Positions 61,925-64,000 of a stretch of 64,000 nucleotides of DNA are shown here, one piece after another. A program made the translations under genes and the position numbers. Every line of letters begins with the position of its first letter. Position 1 is the stretch's first letter. A model generated the notes under the pieces. It was not told where the DNA came from, made no database searches, and was given only the letters and a program-made list of their open reading frames with translations. Source of the stretch: Mactromeris polynyma (Eukaryota; Mollusca; Bivalvia; Venerida; Mactridae); NCBI GenBank assembly GCA_032209605.1, contig JASFXZ010000014.1, positions 15,271,231 to 15,335,230 on the forward strand. The letters are read 5' to 3'.

Positions 61925-62340
61925 TTGTTTCAGTAGCGTAATTGGTTGCTAGGCGCTGTCACTGTAGCGGTGCAGGTTCGATTATAGCTAGTGCCGAAAT
62001 AAATTTTAATGTATGTTCAGTGTGGTATAGTACATGTCCATGTGTAAGGATTGGGGTCCTGGCTGCCACTTTGTAGATAAATGAGGAATATTTAATTTTG
62101 CACCTCTTTTGACTTATGAAGGCGACGTGCAGAGCGCATGCTTCGACCGCCTTGGATCAATGTCAAAGTCGCACATTGATGTTAAAAGACATAATATAAA
62201 ATTTCATGCTCGCCTCATATCTCCTTAATCCCTGAAGGATTCTCATGAAACTCGGACTTGTATGTCCATCGTCGTGGCCGAGTGGTTAGCGAGTGGGACT
62301 TGTGATCGGAGGGTCGTAGGTATGAACCACACTTGGAACG
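61925..62340 (+). repeat. Two tRNA-like SINE heads
   Basis: 61932-61990 has TAGCGTAATTGGTTGCTAGG and GTGCAGGTTCGATTATAGC. 62266-62340 has TCGTGGCCGAGTGGTTAGCG and GGGTCGTAGGTATGAACCAC. Both have A-box/B-box spacing but no convincing cloverleaf. A 69-codon minus frame over the second is not supported as a gene. Confidence 0.5.
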
Positions 62341-63258
62341 AGTCCATGGTCATAAGAACAAGAGCTAATAAAATAATTATTCTATACGTGTATATCAAAC
62401 ATTTAGCAATATAACAAAGGCCATAATCTCTAATTGAGGTGTAAAAATACATAAAAAATGAATACGAGTCTCAACCAGTACTCAATAGTAAGAATGCTCG
62501 TAATGCAAGTGGAAATGATCAAGTTGAAACAATTATCAATACATTGACTACTTATATATAAAGACTCTGACAGTTGACCACATTGTGACATTGACCTTCA
62601 AGCTAAGGATGTGGGGCCATGCATGAGGTTGTTTTGAAGCAAACACGTGACAACGGACCAAAACGACATACTTCCTGTCCTTTGTAGTCGAAGATAAATA
62701 TATTAATATATGTGATAGATGTGATATATGCGTTTTATAATATATTTTAAATAATTAACATGTACGGTTACTTGTATGTTTTAACACAAAAATGATATAT
62801 CATAATATAATCGTGTTTTGACCTTTAAACTGACTGAAAAGTTACTATTATTATGCTATTTGTGTTTTTGTTTAGCTCTGTACGCACGTTTCTGTACGTA
62901 CTGAATGTTGTAGTCGGTTATACAAGCTCTTTATGAGCTTATGTTATTTGTATATGTGTCTTTCCGAATTAAAATAAAACTTATCTTATCTAAATAAAAC
63001 TTATCTTAGCTTATCTTAATCGAGCAAACCTACATGTATTTACAGCATAGTTTTACCAATATGTCCCCATTTAAAGCGGTCACATTTGCCAACAAGGAAA
63101 TATATAAACATGTATTAAGTACGATGTATTGCTGTAAACATCTGTATGTCAGTTGCTGACAAACATTGTCAAGGACGTCCGAATCTTCATGCAAAGATTG
63201 AAAGGTCAATTCGGATAAAGCTTGTGAATGAGAACACTGCTTGTGTCATTATAATATT
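62341..63258. other. Non-coding
   Basis: AT-rich. 62971-63018 has a short AAATAAAACTTATCTTA duplication. No gene is seen. Confidence 0.4.
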
Positions 63259-63895
63259 TATGACGATGATGATGATGGTGGTGATGATGATAAAGAAGAA
63301 GATGGTGATAATGTAATAATAATAATAATAGCAATAGCAGCATTATTATTAGTAGTCAGCACTGATAGAAGAAGTAGCAGCAGCAGCAGTAGCAGCAAAA
63401 CGGCAGCAGCAACATCAGCAGCAGTAGCAGTCACTGCAGCAACAGCAGCAGCAACATCAGCAGTAGTATCAGCAGCAGTAGCAACAGCAGCAATAACAGC
63501 CGCAGTAGTAGCAGCAACAACAGCAGCAGTAGTAGCAGCAACAACTTCAGAAGTAGCAGCAACAGCAGTAACAGAAACAACAGCAGCAGTAGCAGCAACA
63601 ACAGCAGCAGCGGCAGCAATAGTAGTATAAGCAACAGCAGCAGTAGCAACATCAGTAGCAGCATTGTCAGCAGCAGCAACATCAACAATAGCTGTAACTG
63701 CAGCAACAACCGCAGTAGCAGCAATAACATCAGCAGTAGCAGCAACAGCAGTAGCAACAACAGTAGCAATGGCAGCAGCAGCAGTAGCAACAGCAGCAGT
63801 AGCATCAGCAACAACAGTAGCAACGGCAGCAATAACAGTAGCAACGGCATCAGCAGCAGTATATACGTAGCAACAGCAGCAGCAACAACAGTTTG
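63259..63895. repeat. Degenerate trinucleotide tract (GAT, AAT, then GCA/ACA/GTA)
   Basis: It begins with GAT and GAA/AAT triplets and turns into mixed CAG/CAA/GTA triplets for over 500 bp. Triplet period opens frames on both strands (poly-Ala/Thr/Val on +, poly-Leu on -). No flanking conserved coding sequence is seen. Confidence 0.9.
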
Positions 63896-64000
63896 TTAAT
63901 TACCAATCGCTCGTGTGAATCTAGCCAGGAGTTATGACGACGGACGGACGGACATGTATCTGCACCTCGAAATGATGATGATGATGCCATAAATACGTTG

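Noticed and set aside
63431..63850. 139-codon poly-leucine minus frame
   Set aside because: Product of a trinucleotide tract; low complexity throughout with no flanking domain.

Overview
The window is nuclear DNA of an animal, AT-rich, with small phase-compatible exons, GT-AG introns and a heavy load of short repeats. The gene types, tRNA-derived SINE-like elements and abundant short inverted-repeat transposons suggest a marine lophotrochozoan, most likely a mollusc. That placement is an inference; nothing here proves the species. There is no sign of a bacterial, organellar or viral genome, no CRISPR array and no convincing intact tRNA or rRNA gene.

Two protein-coding genes can be supported, both on the + strand. 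(1) Positions 1-8969 hold the last eleven exons of a Pro/Gln/Arg-rich RNA-binding protein with a charged helical segment, RG repeats and a C-terminal RRM-like fold, best matched to RBM33. All ten splice junctions keep the frame and give 798 codons plus a stop; the 5' part lies upstream of the window. (2) Positions 52917-54348 hold two exons encoding a signal peptide and the propeptide of an activin/inhibin-beta-like TGF-beta family protein. The reading frame ends exactly where the mature cystine-knot ligand should begin, and no such exon is visible in the remaining 9.6 kb.

Everything between and after these genes is non-coding as far as I can read. About 9-18 kb is AT-rich, with three RFX X-box-like sites at 10.2-10.6 kb. 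About 19.3-20.2 kb has a long (GATT)n tract fused to a degenerate ~40-bp minisatellite. About 22-25.4 kb is a nest of foldback and SINE elements. From 27.9 to 39.7 kb lies a cluster of five minisatellites with units of 35, 30, 23, 22 and 41 bp. Three of these give long open reading frames as a by-product of repetition. From 40 to 52 kb, and again after 54.4 kb, there are scattered MITEs, SINE heads and unique AT-rich sequence, ending in a degenerate trinucleotide tract at 63.26-63.9 kb.

At least two families of small TA-flanked inverted-repeat elements recur through the window (one beginning CAGTAAAACC, one CAGTGYAACC), as do a foldback family with GTGCGTTCGG/TGCGTTCAG ends and a family with GGGCCCGT ends. 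The two genes have no evident functional link; they are simply neighbours.
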